Positions 25,701 through 38,300 of a stretch of DNA of 64,000 nt are shown here, in pieces. Numbering within the stretch: position 1 is the stretch's first letter; the number at the start of each line of letters is the position of its first letter. The DNA is from Mactra quadrangularis (Eukaryota; Mollusca; Bivalvia; Venerida; Mactridae). The notes beneath the pieces were generated by a model, which saw only the letters and a list, made by a program, of their open reading frames with translations, had not been told where the DNA came from and did no database searches. The stretch covers positions 52,471,872-52,535,871 of the forward strand of contig CM046301.1 in the NCBI GenBank assembly GCA_025267735.1, given 5' to 3'. Made by a program: the position numbers and the translations under genes.

Positions 25701-28700
25701 GACAAAGAATCGTTTATTGTATTCGTGGAATATGACAAAAACTACGTCTACTTCCAGGCTGTCGCGTGTGGCTTTGTAATTCTTTTTATTCATTATAATT
25801 TATTTTTTCCATTCAAAAGTACCTGTTTTATTGCAAGACAAATGTATGTAATATAAAATTTACAAGCCCTTAAATCATGTATTTAAATAATACACCTGTT
25901 ACAACTTGGACATAATCTATGTACCGCTATGCAAAATAAACTGATTCCAGATGGCGCTGTCGGGCACCTGTCACCCTAAAATCCGTGTCCCAGTCAAAAG
26001 ACCTCACTATGATTTTATTGTCAATCAAACCGCACACCGGTTGGTAAAATTCATATGTGAATTCTTCAGGTGTTTAACAGAAAAAATGAAAAATATAAAA
26101 AATAAATATTAAACTTGTTTAAAAAGGAAGGACAATGACTGTTATCTTTAATTTAGACCAGAGATGAATTATTTATGGTATTTTTCAATAAATACATGTC
26201 GTGTAACTTCGCATGGGTTTTATAGAAAAAAGTATGTGTTTCTTCCACCCAATCAAACCATTTCGGCTTTAATGCTGTAATAAATCACTGATGCTGCGCA
26301 GTTGAAAATCATGTTTTTTACTTTACGGAAATGCTCGTTGTTTTACGACTGTTGTTCGAAACCATAGGTTGGTTCAGCCTAAGCGCAGTTGGTCTCATGA
26401 CTTAGCACTTCGGTTTCTCAATCGTTTAGTTCCACATTCAATTGAAGCACGTATGGAGGTCATTGTAATAACTTGATCAACTAATGTTATGTTGTAAGAA
26501 TGTATAAACTCTCTGTCGGTTCGAAGCTTAGGTATGGTTTATTAATACATGTATTTTTTATGATTTATTTCATTGTTAAATTGACACGTGGGCCTTTTCG
26601 ATAAATAATCTTTCAAAAAAGGGTCGTTCGTTAATTAAATTTGATATGATAATTAGGATGTTCAGACGGTTATCAATAATCGGCATGACTTAAGCTTATT
26701 TGGAATTGATGACCATAAGAATGATCGTTATATTGATCTAAATGTTGCCTGTTTTTTTACTTACGATGATTTTTATCGAAAGTATTTTTTGTGAAAAGTC
26801 TCAATGGCTAGCCTAATACTTTGAAAACGGATCTGAACTTTAAACTACACCACGAGTGAGTTAACCAAAAATATCTCGACTCATGGTGCAAAAAAAATAG
26901 AAACAAAAAATAATAAATTTACTTTTTTTGGAAAGCAAGATCAATAGTGTTAAAACATTTGTATTAATTAGTCTTCTTTTTGTGTTCATATAAAAAGAAA
27001 ACAGTCGAAGACAATATGGCTGTGACTATGACAATAATTAACTATAAAATCTCAAGATGAAAGGTAATTTCACCAAATGTTATAAAATTGAAAACTTCAA
27101 AAAATCAAACTTTGACAAACCGATGCGCAGATACATGTGTCGACAATGATGACTATGTGTTAACAGCTTGTTAAAGATTATCAATTAATGTATGATGTTA
27201 ATTACTCTAACATATGGTTTTGTCATAGTGTCATATGTGATAATTGCTACATGTCACATGATTAAGATGTCACGTGATTACGTCACTAAATCTGTCCGTA
27301 ACATAATTAAAGCAGTTGAAATATTTTAATTTTGAAAATTTAACAATTTCTGATTTCAAACTTTCCCAGACTTATTAAAGTTAGCTGTCCAAACAAGGTT
27401 CTTAATTCATGATTAATGGATAAAAGAAAGGCAATCAGACTTAGATTAGAATTGTCTCCCTTGATTGCTGGGCGTCAAGTGGACCCATTTGATCTGTATT
27501 AACTGACCCTTATTGACCCTGATGGGCGCCATTAAGGGTTATAAGTGGATAATACAGGATTAATTGAACAACATTGTAACGGTCTGATTGGCTTAAACGA
27601 TTACCCATTCTTGTATTAAACATGTTGGTCAAACTTTTGAGTCCGAATATTTTTATCCTTTGGGAAAATTGTCGAGTTACAATCGTTATTCGCGCCTTTC
27701 CTTTGCGTTCTTGTTAAAAACTCAGATAATAATCTAGAATAAAAGACGTTCACAAACTTTGATGAAAAAATAAATATGTAAAACAAACTGTGTTTTGACA
27801 ACTAAGTTGATATGATAAACGTTTGAAGTCATCGCCGCACTTCTTTTTATTTAATTTTAACATTCCATAATTTGTTGATAAATATGTATATATTTATTTA
27901 GATTTTATCATAATGACCTTTGATAGCTACAATTAAGTAAATAATGTATTGTAATTTGTACATTTTGTTTTAATAAGAACATACTACGGTGTGACGTGAT
28001 CTATGTTTATATGACCGCGAGGTAAACGTATCGTACTTGTAAAGAAGCCGGTATAGTACTGGCTTAAGACTTTATCAGTAGGACTCAGAGAGAATGCGTT
28101 TTCCATCTAAACTTGAAATATATTAGTTGATTGCTAAGCACTTGTTGACCTTGGTGGTAGTTTTATTAAAATGAATACAATCATGAATTAATCAATACTG
28201 TTTAACAACATTTAAATTCTAAACAGAAAAAACATGAAAGCTGGGATCAGCTATTTTATTTCAAACATACAATTGGAGGGCTTGGTATTTGACTTTGAAT
28301 TCGAACTAATAAATTTACAAAATGTATACATATACATGTAAACATCAGTAAAAAACACCTGCCTGTTTACGCATGAACAGAAATGATAATTGTACATTTT
28401 TCATTGATCTATGCGACACCACGATGCAGACGATGTATGAAGCAATAACCGATCGCTGCTGCATGTGGCTAAATGATTTTAACTTCTTTATTCATCGTCA
28501 ATTGGGACCATTGGTTTATTTTGTCCGACAGTCAGTCGCCCATTCTTTATTGACAATTCACCTGTGGATGCATACTAAATGGATAAATAGAACACTTTCA
28601 TCAAAGCGGCCCCTTTTCAATGAAAACTTCAACGGTTCATATTATTTGTTAATTTTACATAATATTCACAGATTATGACAAGATAAATCTATTTGATATT

Positions 28701-30700
28701 TGCATTTATAATCGTCTTTTTTAATTCTTTGTATACTATTCGCGCGACAGTCGCGTGGACGTATAAGGGTTTTTCATTGGTTTGAGTAAACACTCTGCTT
28801 AACGTCAGGTGTATCGCTGCACCTGTCGTGTTTCCGAATTTAAAGGCTAAACTGAAATTTACATAAAAAACTTAGTGAATTCCATGTAATTATTGCGCTA
28901 CGATAAAATTCAAGTTTTTCCAATCTTACACACAAAGTATATAATTTTCGACTAATTTTATGGTGTAAAAATTAAAGAACCCGGCAGAATTTACTCATTT
29001 TTTGAAACCGTTCATTACTTTAATTTTTTCATAATATTTTTATTTGTCTTACTCTGATTGGTGTATAATATTTTGTTACTCAAATTAATGACCCGATATA
29101 ACTGTAATGGCGCGAATTACTCGAGTATGTAGCGGCACGCGAACAACTAAATGACACCTGTAAATTGACATTATCGATTGGCTCGTGTAACTCCTTTAGC
29201 TCCGCCCACAAAAATACGGATACCTGTATCAGGCACATGTCGTGTGTATAACTTATGTTACATGTATATTTGAATACATTACTTTAAAGTGGACTATCAG
29301 TTAAAGGAGTCATTTAATTATTATATTATTAAAGTTATTTGTTGTTAGTGTTGCTTAATTGACACCTGTTGGAATTAATTGGATAAAATTTAATTTATTG
29401 TAAGTTAATATCATTTTTTTATTTTTCATTTTATTCAGTGTTAGGGTCAATTTCGTGTCAATTTTGACTTGTAATGAAAAGTTAGAACTGTTTGATTTAT
29501 ATTGTATTACCAGTTACAAGCGTTTAATAAAGACTCGAAATTTGTTATTAAAAATAATAATGAAAATAGTTATATTAATTATGATTTAATACAATACCTA
29601 TGTTGTATTTGAGTGAATGTCTTTTGCATGCACTTTAAAAACTCATTATTATTAGAGTAAGCAAAAATATATTATCTATTTTAATAGTGAAATATCATTC
29701 GATAATAACTTTATTAAAATATATCTCAATTTAATATTTATAATATTATCAAAGTGCATGTAATTAAGTTAATATTCCAATTGCTTGATAGATTTCATTT
29801 GTAAGAATTTACTTTCAACTGGGCAATTTTTATTAGCACACATATCAAATTAGCATTTTATCACTGCAGGAAAATTGTAATCCCGATATCGTTCTTATAT
29901 CTTTCTGGCATAATATTGTATTGTAATTATACGTACTTTAAAATAGTTATACGAAACGTATTACAATACAGATGTATGGTGTTGAATAACACCGAATGCA
30001 TGTTCAGTTATATGGTTTCGATGTAATTGATAAAGAAAAAAAACATACACTCAGGCGAACACAATTCGGAACTAAAATTTTACGTATCATAAAACAGAAT
30101 AAAAACTTTGAAAACAGAACACGTTCTTCGAAACCTGGCACGAATGAAAGTATATATCTTGTTTCGTAAACATTTTTGTAAGAGTTGCTTCCCTTAGACT
30201 CTACTGTGCAAAACTGACACAAGCTAGAAACTTAGTTTCGCACGCTGGTTTGTTTTACTGAATAATTAGTACTAACTTTACGAAAAGATTGAAAAATATG
30301 GTCATAATTCTGTCACCATGTGAACCATTAAATATATATGTTATTTCACTGAGTGGGTTTGACAATATCAAATTTCACGAGTGTTAATTACTAGTTACGG
30401 TTATTTAGTGATGATATACGGGAGGTTATGGTGCTCAATGAAACAAGGTAGCGCTACCTTACCCACGTCCAGTGGCAAATATTATAGGGGGCCCTTTATT
30501 ATTTTTACAGATTCCTTGATTTGTTAGCGAGATATATAAAGGAACGTATAGCCTATAGGTGTAATAAGGGGCCATTAAGGTATAATATAAATGACCAACA
30601 ATCATAATTATCTCCGTAGGTATCAAAATTTGTCACTTTTACCATGTAATAGTGATAAATACGGTAGGGACTAAATTACCGTCCGATTACCGGTACTGCT
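10737..30700. other. Gene desert upstream of the Delta gene
   Basis: Twenty kilobases in which I see no convincing exon, RNA gene or coding transposon on either strand. All open frames are at or below about 104 codons, AT-rich and without recognisable motifs. CpG is not depleted. Features worth noting are a C12 tract (21776-21787), an 18-bp palindrome (18972-18989), CRE octamers (12635, 22710) and TCACGTGA palindromes (13686, 18992, 20996, 27270). Long flanking non-coding DNA is usual around developmental regulators, so enhancers are plausible but unproven. Confidence 0.45.
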
Positions 30701-32257
30701 TCAGCCACTTAGTAAAATTACTATCACTTATGTCGCGTGCGACCAAGGTCGCCATCTTTTTATTATATAGTTCTCTTATCCATAAAACAAACACTCAAAT
30801 GATAGTTGAGTGCAGTTAAAGGGTCGAATTGTGTTACTTTGCACAGCTTATCAAAACAACAGGTGTAACGTCCATATGTCAGCTCACGTGGTACAATACA
30901 CAATCTCCCGCCAAATTTTCTTAAACTGCAGACGATGTAAATCTCAAGTACCTAGTCATAAAAGGAAAGTTATTTAAAGTTTATTTGGCAATATATCGCT
31001 TGATCATTAAGCATAGTAATATTCAAAACCCCAGACCGCTAAAATTAAATATTTCCTTTTAAATATCTACCTTGATTACAGCGACACACGACCAGGTGAA
31101 ATTACTTGCTTCGTTGAGTAGGAGCCACGCGACTTCATTCGCCATATAAGGAATTGATTTAAATATGAATAAGCATCCACAAAAGAAGCAGGTGTCCAAT
31201 GATTCGACAGCTGATGGTACAAAGAAGATTTTATTACCCTCGATTCATCATATAATAAAGGGGCCACGGAAAACTTCTTTTAAACCATGCGCCGGTACAA
31301 TCCATTTCATATAAATAAGTTCAACATATTAACTTACGCAAGTTTTATTCGAATTAAATATTCGCTCATATTAAAGTTAGTATTTCGTATTGTATAGTAG
31401 AATAGTATATAAAATTTCGGTTGACAATCGGAACTCCTTAGGTATGTAGGTGTTTGCGGTTAGTGATTTTTTAACAGGGTTGGTTATCCAAAATTTTTAA
31501 TGTTGCTAGCCAATCCAATATTAAACTGACAGATGTGACAGTGTCGCGACTCATTTCATCGTCTGAAAAGAGTAAATTTGACCAGTCGTGTGTACCTTAT
31601 TTTTACCTGAGGAGTTAGTAGCATTGCTTTGTTCACACGAGCCAATCTAAACACAGCGTTCATTCTAAACACTAGAGTCGCTATTTTCTAAACATCATGC
31701 TCTCTTAAACACCAACAATTTATTCTAAAATCTGGATTTAATAAAAAACAGCTTCGAGAGAGATTTTCCAGTTCAGTTTACAAAACGTCTTCCACACAAG
31801 CGGATCGCGAGCGCACGCGTGCCAATTAATGCCTTATCTACGTGAACTAGAAATTCTCTCTGATAGCTTAAACAGCTTCTTGGTTCACACAAACTAACGG
31901 GGCACCAATTGTTGAACATAGCTAGTACGACAATGTTTTACTTTTCAATTATTTTTGTTGATTCACCCAAGGAGTTAAACCTATACTGAAACAAACTATT
32001 GTGATAAAAAAGAGGATTCTTTTTATATTAATATAGTGTCTCTCTTCATGATACAATTCTTCTGTGTTCTTTATTTGTTTTAAAACCAGTGTGTAAATGC
32101 TAGATCTTTTGAAATCGGACGTACGTTTATCAAATACTATTAAATTTTACGATAAAGCATTAATTCTCTCTATTACAGCGTGTCAATCAATGAGGTAGGC
32201 GGAGCTAGACGTCGAAACGAGGCTACGGATTAACGCGAATATCATAGTACTGTACCG
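30701..32257 (+). promoter_or_regulatory. Probable proximal promoter and 5' UTR of the Delta gene
   Basis: This stretch precedes the start exon and has no open frame of note. It contains a CAGCTG E-box (31208-31213), a CpG-rich patch with the palindrome GCACGCGTGC (31813-31822), and a possible 5' UTR splice acceptor at 32167-32178 (CTCTATTACAG). In the reading frame of the Delta ATG, a TAG stop lies at 32245-32247, so translation cannot begin further upstream in this exon. The transcription start cannot be fixed from sequence and no convincing TATA box was found. Confidence 0.4.
31813..31822. promoter_or_regulatory. Candidate Hes/Hey-type site GCACGCGTGC
   Basis: A 10-bp perfect palindrome containing CACGCG, the class C site bound by Hes/E(spl)/Hey repressors. 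It lies about 470 bp upstream of the Delta start codon. Hes repression of Delta is an established part of Notch lateral inhibition; use of this site here is inference. Confidence 0.3.
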
Positions 32258-32290
32258 ATGCCAAGTGTAAGGTTAACGCAGACAAAATGA
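32258..32290 (+). promoter_or_regulatory. Upstream ORF (10 codons) overlapping the Delta start codon
   Basis: ATG at 32258 opens a ten-codon frame (MPSVRLTQTK) closed by TGA at 32288-32290. The stop overlaps the main start in the four bases ATGA (32287-32290). It is in a different frame from the ligand. If included in the mRNA it would be met first by scanning ribosomes, and could lower ligand translation or act by termination-reinitiation. A two-codon ATG-AGG-TAG also lies at 32190-32198. Confidence 0.5.
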
Positions 32291-32355
32291 AGTTACGGAA
32301 GGCAGCGATTCTAACCATTCTCGGAAGTGTGCACATTCTTATTCTTTTACCTAAG
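32287..32355 (+). CDS. Delta: Delta exon 1: signal peptide
   Basis: Encodes residues 1-23: MKLRKAAILTILGS followed by a hydrophobic stretch (HILILLP) and K. This is a typical secretory signal; cleavage probably lies just inside exon 2, before SGVFEL. The donor is AAG|GTAAGA in phase 0. The start was chosen because the frame has a TAG stop 42 nt upstream and because the mature MNNL sequence follows directly. The first intron is only 228 bp. Confidence 0.9.
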
Positions 32356-35300
32356 GTAAGAATTTACTTAACTTTGTTTTTGTTTTTTTGAAGATTTTTT
32401 ACGCTGACATTTATAAGTAATTTTTCTTAAAATATTTATACAACGATTGTTGTTAGTCTAACACTAAGCGAGTATATACATATATATTATACAATATTAT
32501 ATATAACTGTTCTATATTTGCAAGAATGTAATTTCTTGGAATCTTGTCAACGGCTAATACACTGTTTTTGTCTTTTTTTGCAGGTCTACTGTTCTGGTGT
32601 TTTTGAATTGCGATTAAAATCTTTCAAAAATGAAAGAGGCTTGGACTATGATGGAAACTGTTGCAATGGTGTTAAGACCACTAGCAACCATACCACAGGA
32701 CCTGTGTGCACCGAACCGTGTCATACATTCTTCACAATTTGTTTAACTAATTATATGAATAGCATTCCGCCGGACTTAAGTAAAGATAAGTGTATATTTG
32801 GATATGTTCTGACCAAAGTGCTAGGAGGAAATAATGTGAATTTTGAAACAATTGATGGATTTAACAACATGACGGTGTTCCACTTCAGTATGTCATGGCC
32901 GGTAGGTTTTACTTACTTTTCTTACTACATATCTACCCCTATTGTTGCTTTCATTTGTATGATTTTTAAGTGCAAGGAGTTTTTTTTCATGGCTTTATAA
33001 ACACATCTATGATAACAGCGATCTAAAGATATTGAATGAATTAGTAATCCTCACAAATGTTGTTTGTGTGCTATTTGTTTCATATTGATTTGAACCAAGA
33101 ACCTTGGTGTTCTAGGAAACAGCTTGCGTTCGTTTTAGCTAGAAAAGTGTATTACTTCTATGTACATTCGAGATCTCTATGTGAAGCAGTTTAATTCAAC
33201 ATGATGTTGTTGTTTTTACCATTTCTCTATCTCCTCTCTAAAGTCTTAATGTAATTAAAACGGTTAACCTAGTGTTGCCATCTATATGGGATGATGAATG
33301 TTAAGTGCTCTGGCACAGAATTTTATTGTTTATTTCAATGATTTCCCATTGACATTAATTGAATCGAAGTCTCTCAGAAGGATATATGTATGGGTATTAA
33401 AACTCACAAACTAATGTATTACTTGTATTTATTCCAGGGAACGTTTTCAATCATTATCGAGGCTTGGCATGATGTAACTTTAACCGACCCTGTTTCTGGT
33501 AAGTCCTGATTCCATTTTATGTACAAAAATGTCCCCTTAATGTTTAGAAACTAACTAAGAACCGTCTTAAAAACTTAAGACAGATTTTAGTCAAAGCAAT
33601 ATTTTTTTTATACTTTTCACCGTTTTTGCACAAACACAAGTCCTGGTATTTGCTAGTATTTTAACCATGAAATGTTAGAATGTTTATTTTGATGGGTGTA
33701 CGACTATGTGGGGATTATGTATTTAGTTCCAAAATGAAGTATGGTTTGTTTACGTGAAAACAGGGGTCAGAGATACTAAACAACTTATACATCGTGATTC
33801 TAAAGGATTTACAAATTTCTGGATTACTTGTGAGGAATAAATGGCTTGTTTGTTAAAAATATTTAAAACACAGGTCAATGTGAAACGATAACGTTTTGGA
33901 AAGGTTTTTTTTTTCAATCGTGTTTCAATGTGCTATACGAAAAATTATGGAACGAAAAAAGGAACGAATTTTTAACAGTCAGTTAATAAGACTGTGGAAC
34001 TAACTCACAGAGGTAAAATGGAATTCTAAAGGCTATTTAATCAGCATGGAGGCAAAGCCACACGTGCATATGATGAAATTAAAGTACGTGGATGTAAAAC
34101 GCGCCATGACAGTGAACCCATCAACAAACAGACGTCTGCTGTTTAAGAAATTTACGTCGCTGGAAATTAGTGGATTGTAGTTTTGATATGTTTACGATGT
34201 TTTTAGAAGCCCCAATCATAGATAAATACATCTGAATATAACTTGGAAATCTCATAAATATGAAATATTGAACACGTCTGATGTATAATATACAATTCTA
34301 CATGAAGTGAAGAAAAATGTGATTTGATTTAAATTGACAGTTGTTTTGATTCGAGATACAAACAAAATGGATTTATTACAAAGAATTTACAATGTACATC
34401 GACTGTGAAAAAAAGTTGAAAACAAGTCATTGATCGTGAAATGTTTTAAAACTGCTCGGAAGTAAGCTTTTTTCATGTGAAAATACAGAGTTGAAATACA
34501 TTCAGGTGTAAACGAAACTTGGAAACTTAAGTCTCTAAATCAATGATTTTCATATTGATTATAGTCACTGTGACAAAATATTTGTGGAAAAGGATAACAG
34601 ACTACTTAACAATGTGAAATAGTCTACTGAAAGAAAGTGCAGCATTGATTGTTTCTGCGGTTTTATATGTAGAACATATTCTAGCATACATCTCTGTGTG
34701 GATTAATATATGATTGTATGAAAAAAATCAAACACAGCGCTATGTTGATTTCATGTGCGCAACAGTTTTTTTATCATCGCGAGTCTGAAATAAGTGAACT
34801 AGCAAATACCCAGAGCCCTTTGTGCAAACGGGGTGTTTTACACACATCAATTATACAAAGGGGAAAATTTTAGGGGTTTAAAGTGTATGTCTTCACGTGT
34901 AATTATTTTACCAGTTGTTGACTTTTAAAACCATCTGCCGATCGCAAGACGAGGTGTGCGCCAGTGTCGAAATTTCTCATGCGTTTCACTGAAATTTATA
35001 TTTTAATATTTTACTAGCCAAAGTTTATAAAAAGGGATAAACGCCATATGTACGACGTACCGGAAGGTTCAATTAACCCTTTAAGAAAACCACACAGGTT
35101 AAAAGATGAAATTTCAAAATTGAGCGAAACTATTTTATCGACACTTTAGATTAACATTTTATATGATGGGGCTTGATGGAGCTTCTTTGTGTCGTCTGCT
35201 TTCAGAAATTTACGATTTTGACAAATTAGTTGGTTTGTAGCAACAGTTGATTGCTCAAGTCGTCTGCATTGTGATACATGGGACTACAAAAAAGCAGAAA

Positions 35301-38300
35301 TTTGATTTTTCACTCTTTAAGTCTTTGTTAGGTCCTGGAGTTTAAAAGATATATTTTAAATCTAGTTATCTGATACTGCCAGCTCGTTTAATGACTCAAT
35401 GGTTGCTATTCTTCAACTATCATTGTCTACCCATCTTCATATTGCTTATATATTACTCACGATAGCAGACGATCGTTTTAAAAAAGACAAAAGTTTGGCG
35501 CCCTTACGTTGAACATTAAATATTATGATGAAACTCATCTGTTAATATTGCGTGAATAGATTTTGTTACCGACCTTGTCCTTATCGTTCTATAGTTTAGA
35601 AATTTTGGAATTTACCGACACTTTAATGTATACATCAGTGTTTTTATACTGATAATAGCCAATTCTTATCTGTAAGAGCGTTTCTTACACATTGTTGTGT
35701 TCAAAATATCAACAGATGTAAAATCCCTTGACTTGTCACATGGTACCAAACAAATTTGAATAAATAGATCTACTTCAATGTTTATTTTTTGTCATGAAGA
35801 AAGTAAATTTCTCCCCCCTACATAAGTCGATCGATGTACCATTATTGTACACAAAAAGGTGTAAATCATAACATGAAGCCACCGACAATGAGGTGTATTC
35901 TTTAATTTAAAGCAATTAAATTGGTGAAATATTACCCTATCACTTTGTTCACTGTTATACAGGCTTTAACCGAGTAGCGTGAGAAAACACAGATGAGATA
36001 TGAATAATGTGACAACAAAAAACGAACGCAGTAAAAGTAGGTCACGTGCTCCAATGTTACCTGTTCGGCTGCTGAGTCTAACCACGGTGTATTGATCAGA
36101 TTATTTCGATCAATGTTTGATCAATAACTTGTCTTTAATAAAATATGCGTTCAATTATAGCCAATTTTGTGGTATATCATTCACTAGCTAATATTGTACG
36201 AAATTCAGACCTGTCTTGTAAGCGGAAAGGAATGTTTTTTGTTAGAGATCTTGATTATAAACATTTTGGAACATGTTCTGGCAGTTTTGGACCGATTTCA
36301 TATAAATTTCCCAGGATATTCGCGGACTGTCTATATATACTTGTTTCAATGTATGTAAACATAACCTATTAACAATTACATTGCATGACTCTCCCATATC
36401 CTATATTTCTTTCACCTTCCCAGACGAGTTACCAAATTCAAAAATGTCAATACAAGTCGTATGAACCATTCAGTCGCTGAATCAAACACAGCGGAGTCCG
36501 ATGTCTAAGCACACTTATACCACACGTCTAGTTTTACTAAATATCGTAGTATTTTCTTACAACCAGCATCGACATGACTTTTAAACAATAATTGATCACT
36601 TTGTTTTTTACTGTAATATTTTTGGTAATTAATGGCTAAGCAGACGGACAGAGTATCGCTGTAATATTTTCCTCGGGTGTAGTTTGATTACTATCACAGG
36701 TTGTCTACTTGATTTAGTTGATAAAAAAAAACGAGTCAGCCTGTGTACATGTTATTTGATACACTTTCAAATGTATTCAAACTGCAGCAAATATTGTTAC
36801 TCGCTGTATGAAATTTCTATTGACCTGGCTTGATATGGTTTTTGTCTGAATCCAATCCTACAGTTGCTTGCAATGTTTTAATTAAATATCGTACAAGTCC
36901 GAGCCCGTCCCAGCAGGATCCTGACTTGTTTAAAATGTCTCAATTTGTTCAATACTGCACTAGTAATTGAAGTCGTCTTGTTTTGTTGTTTTCACTCGGA
37001 GTTTTAATTTTTTATTTCTATTAAAGAAGTTCATTGTTGGCGGTTTTAGATAGCAAAATATGCAACACAACGCCAATAGAACCCATTGTCTCACCTATAG
37101 TACTCGCAATGACCCATTCTTGTAGCAAAAATTCAGTTAGTCCGAAAATTATTGCTATATCACATTATTTACTAGTATGCCTAAGGGGGTAAACAAATTG
37201 CTCTTGAAAATTTGTGATGTCAGAAACGTTTGGTTAAACAATACAGTTAAATAATGGTTTCATTGACGAGCAAATCAACATTAATTGAGAGAAATTAGAG
37301 TTGACATATGTATAATGATAGTAACATGCCAAGTTCACTATAAATCACCAATTTGGACACTTTGTGACACCCTCAATGATCACTTTGACACTCGACTTAC
37401 TATAATTATAACAGAAATACTTTGCCTTGTGTCTACAATGGGTATAATCAGAGACTGACTGTCCTAAGGAGTTTGAAATAGTTTTCTTAGGTATAGAAAT
37501 ATTAACAGCATATAAAAACAGTAGCCAACACGCATTAAAAGTTTGAAATAGTTTCATTAGGCACATTATTATAAAAATATTATAACACAGTAGTCAACAT
37601 TATGTGTTTATAACAATAAACATTTTTTGCCAATGACCATTTTTGAATCAATATCTGGTACTCACAGTAGATATGTGTAGTTTGGATAAGGTTTCTTGTC
37701 CAAGGACACAAAGGCGTGGTTTCCGGGTGCGATTCGTACCAATGTGGAGACCACCAGTACAACGTCGTACACAAAATATGAAAGCTACATTAAGAGGAAA
37801 TAAGTCAAGCCCACGTGTGTCTGGAAACCTTATTATCCTATGATGTGTAATCGTCCTATGTATTATATATAAGTTTATATAAGGTAATCTGTAATAAAAC
37901 ATGCATTACAATATTCCATTTATCAATGGACTAACCTATTGTTTTATGATCTGAGCATAATATTGTTGTGTTACTTACTGCTCCAGAAGTGTGTGGTAGG
38001 CCTACAAAACGTGGGGGTTTCTTTCTACATATTCAAATAATTTCCAAGAGTTAGGTTAAACATCTCTTCATTACACAATAAATACTTGTTTTTCAAGTGC
38101 TTGCATTTTTGTAACATTATTTTTTCCTAAGTGTTTAGTTTCGATGTATATATTGTATGTATTGCATCTGTTATTGATCTTTGTTTACCTTTTGTTTTGA
38201 TGCCAAAATGATTCCAAGAAAAGTGTGTATGTAGAGTTAGTATATATTATATCTTTATCATGGAATCTTTTGTCTAATCTACCCATTAATATTATATTGG

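Noticed and set aside
28373..28678. 101-codon + strand frame in the upstream desert
   Set aside because: No motif, no splice sites or promoter context, and length within chance for AT-rich DNA of this size.
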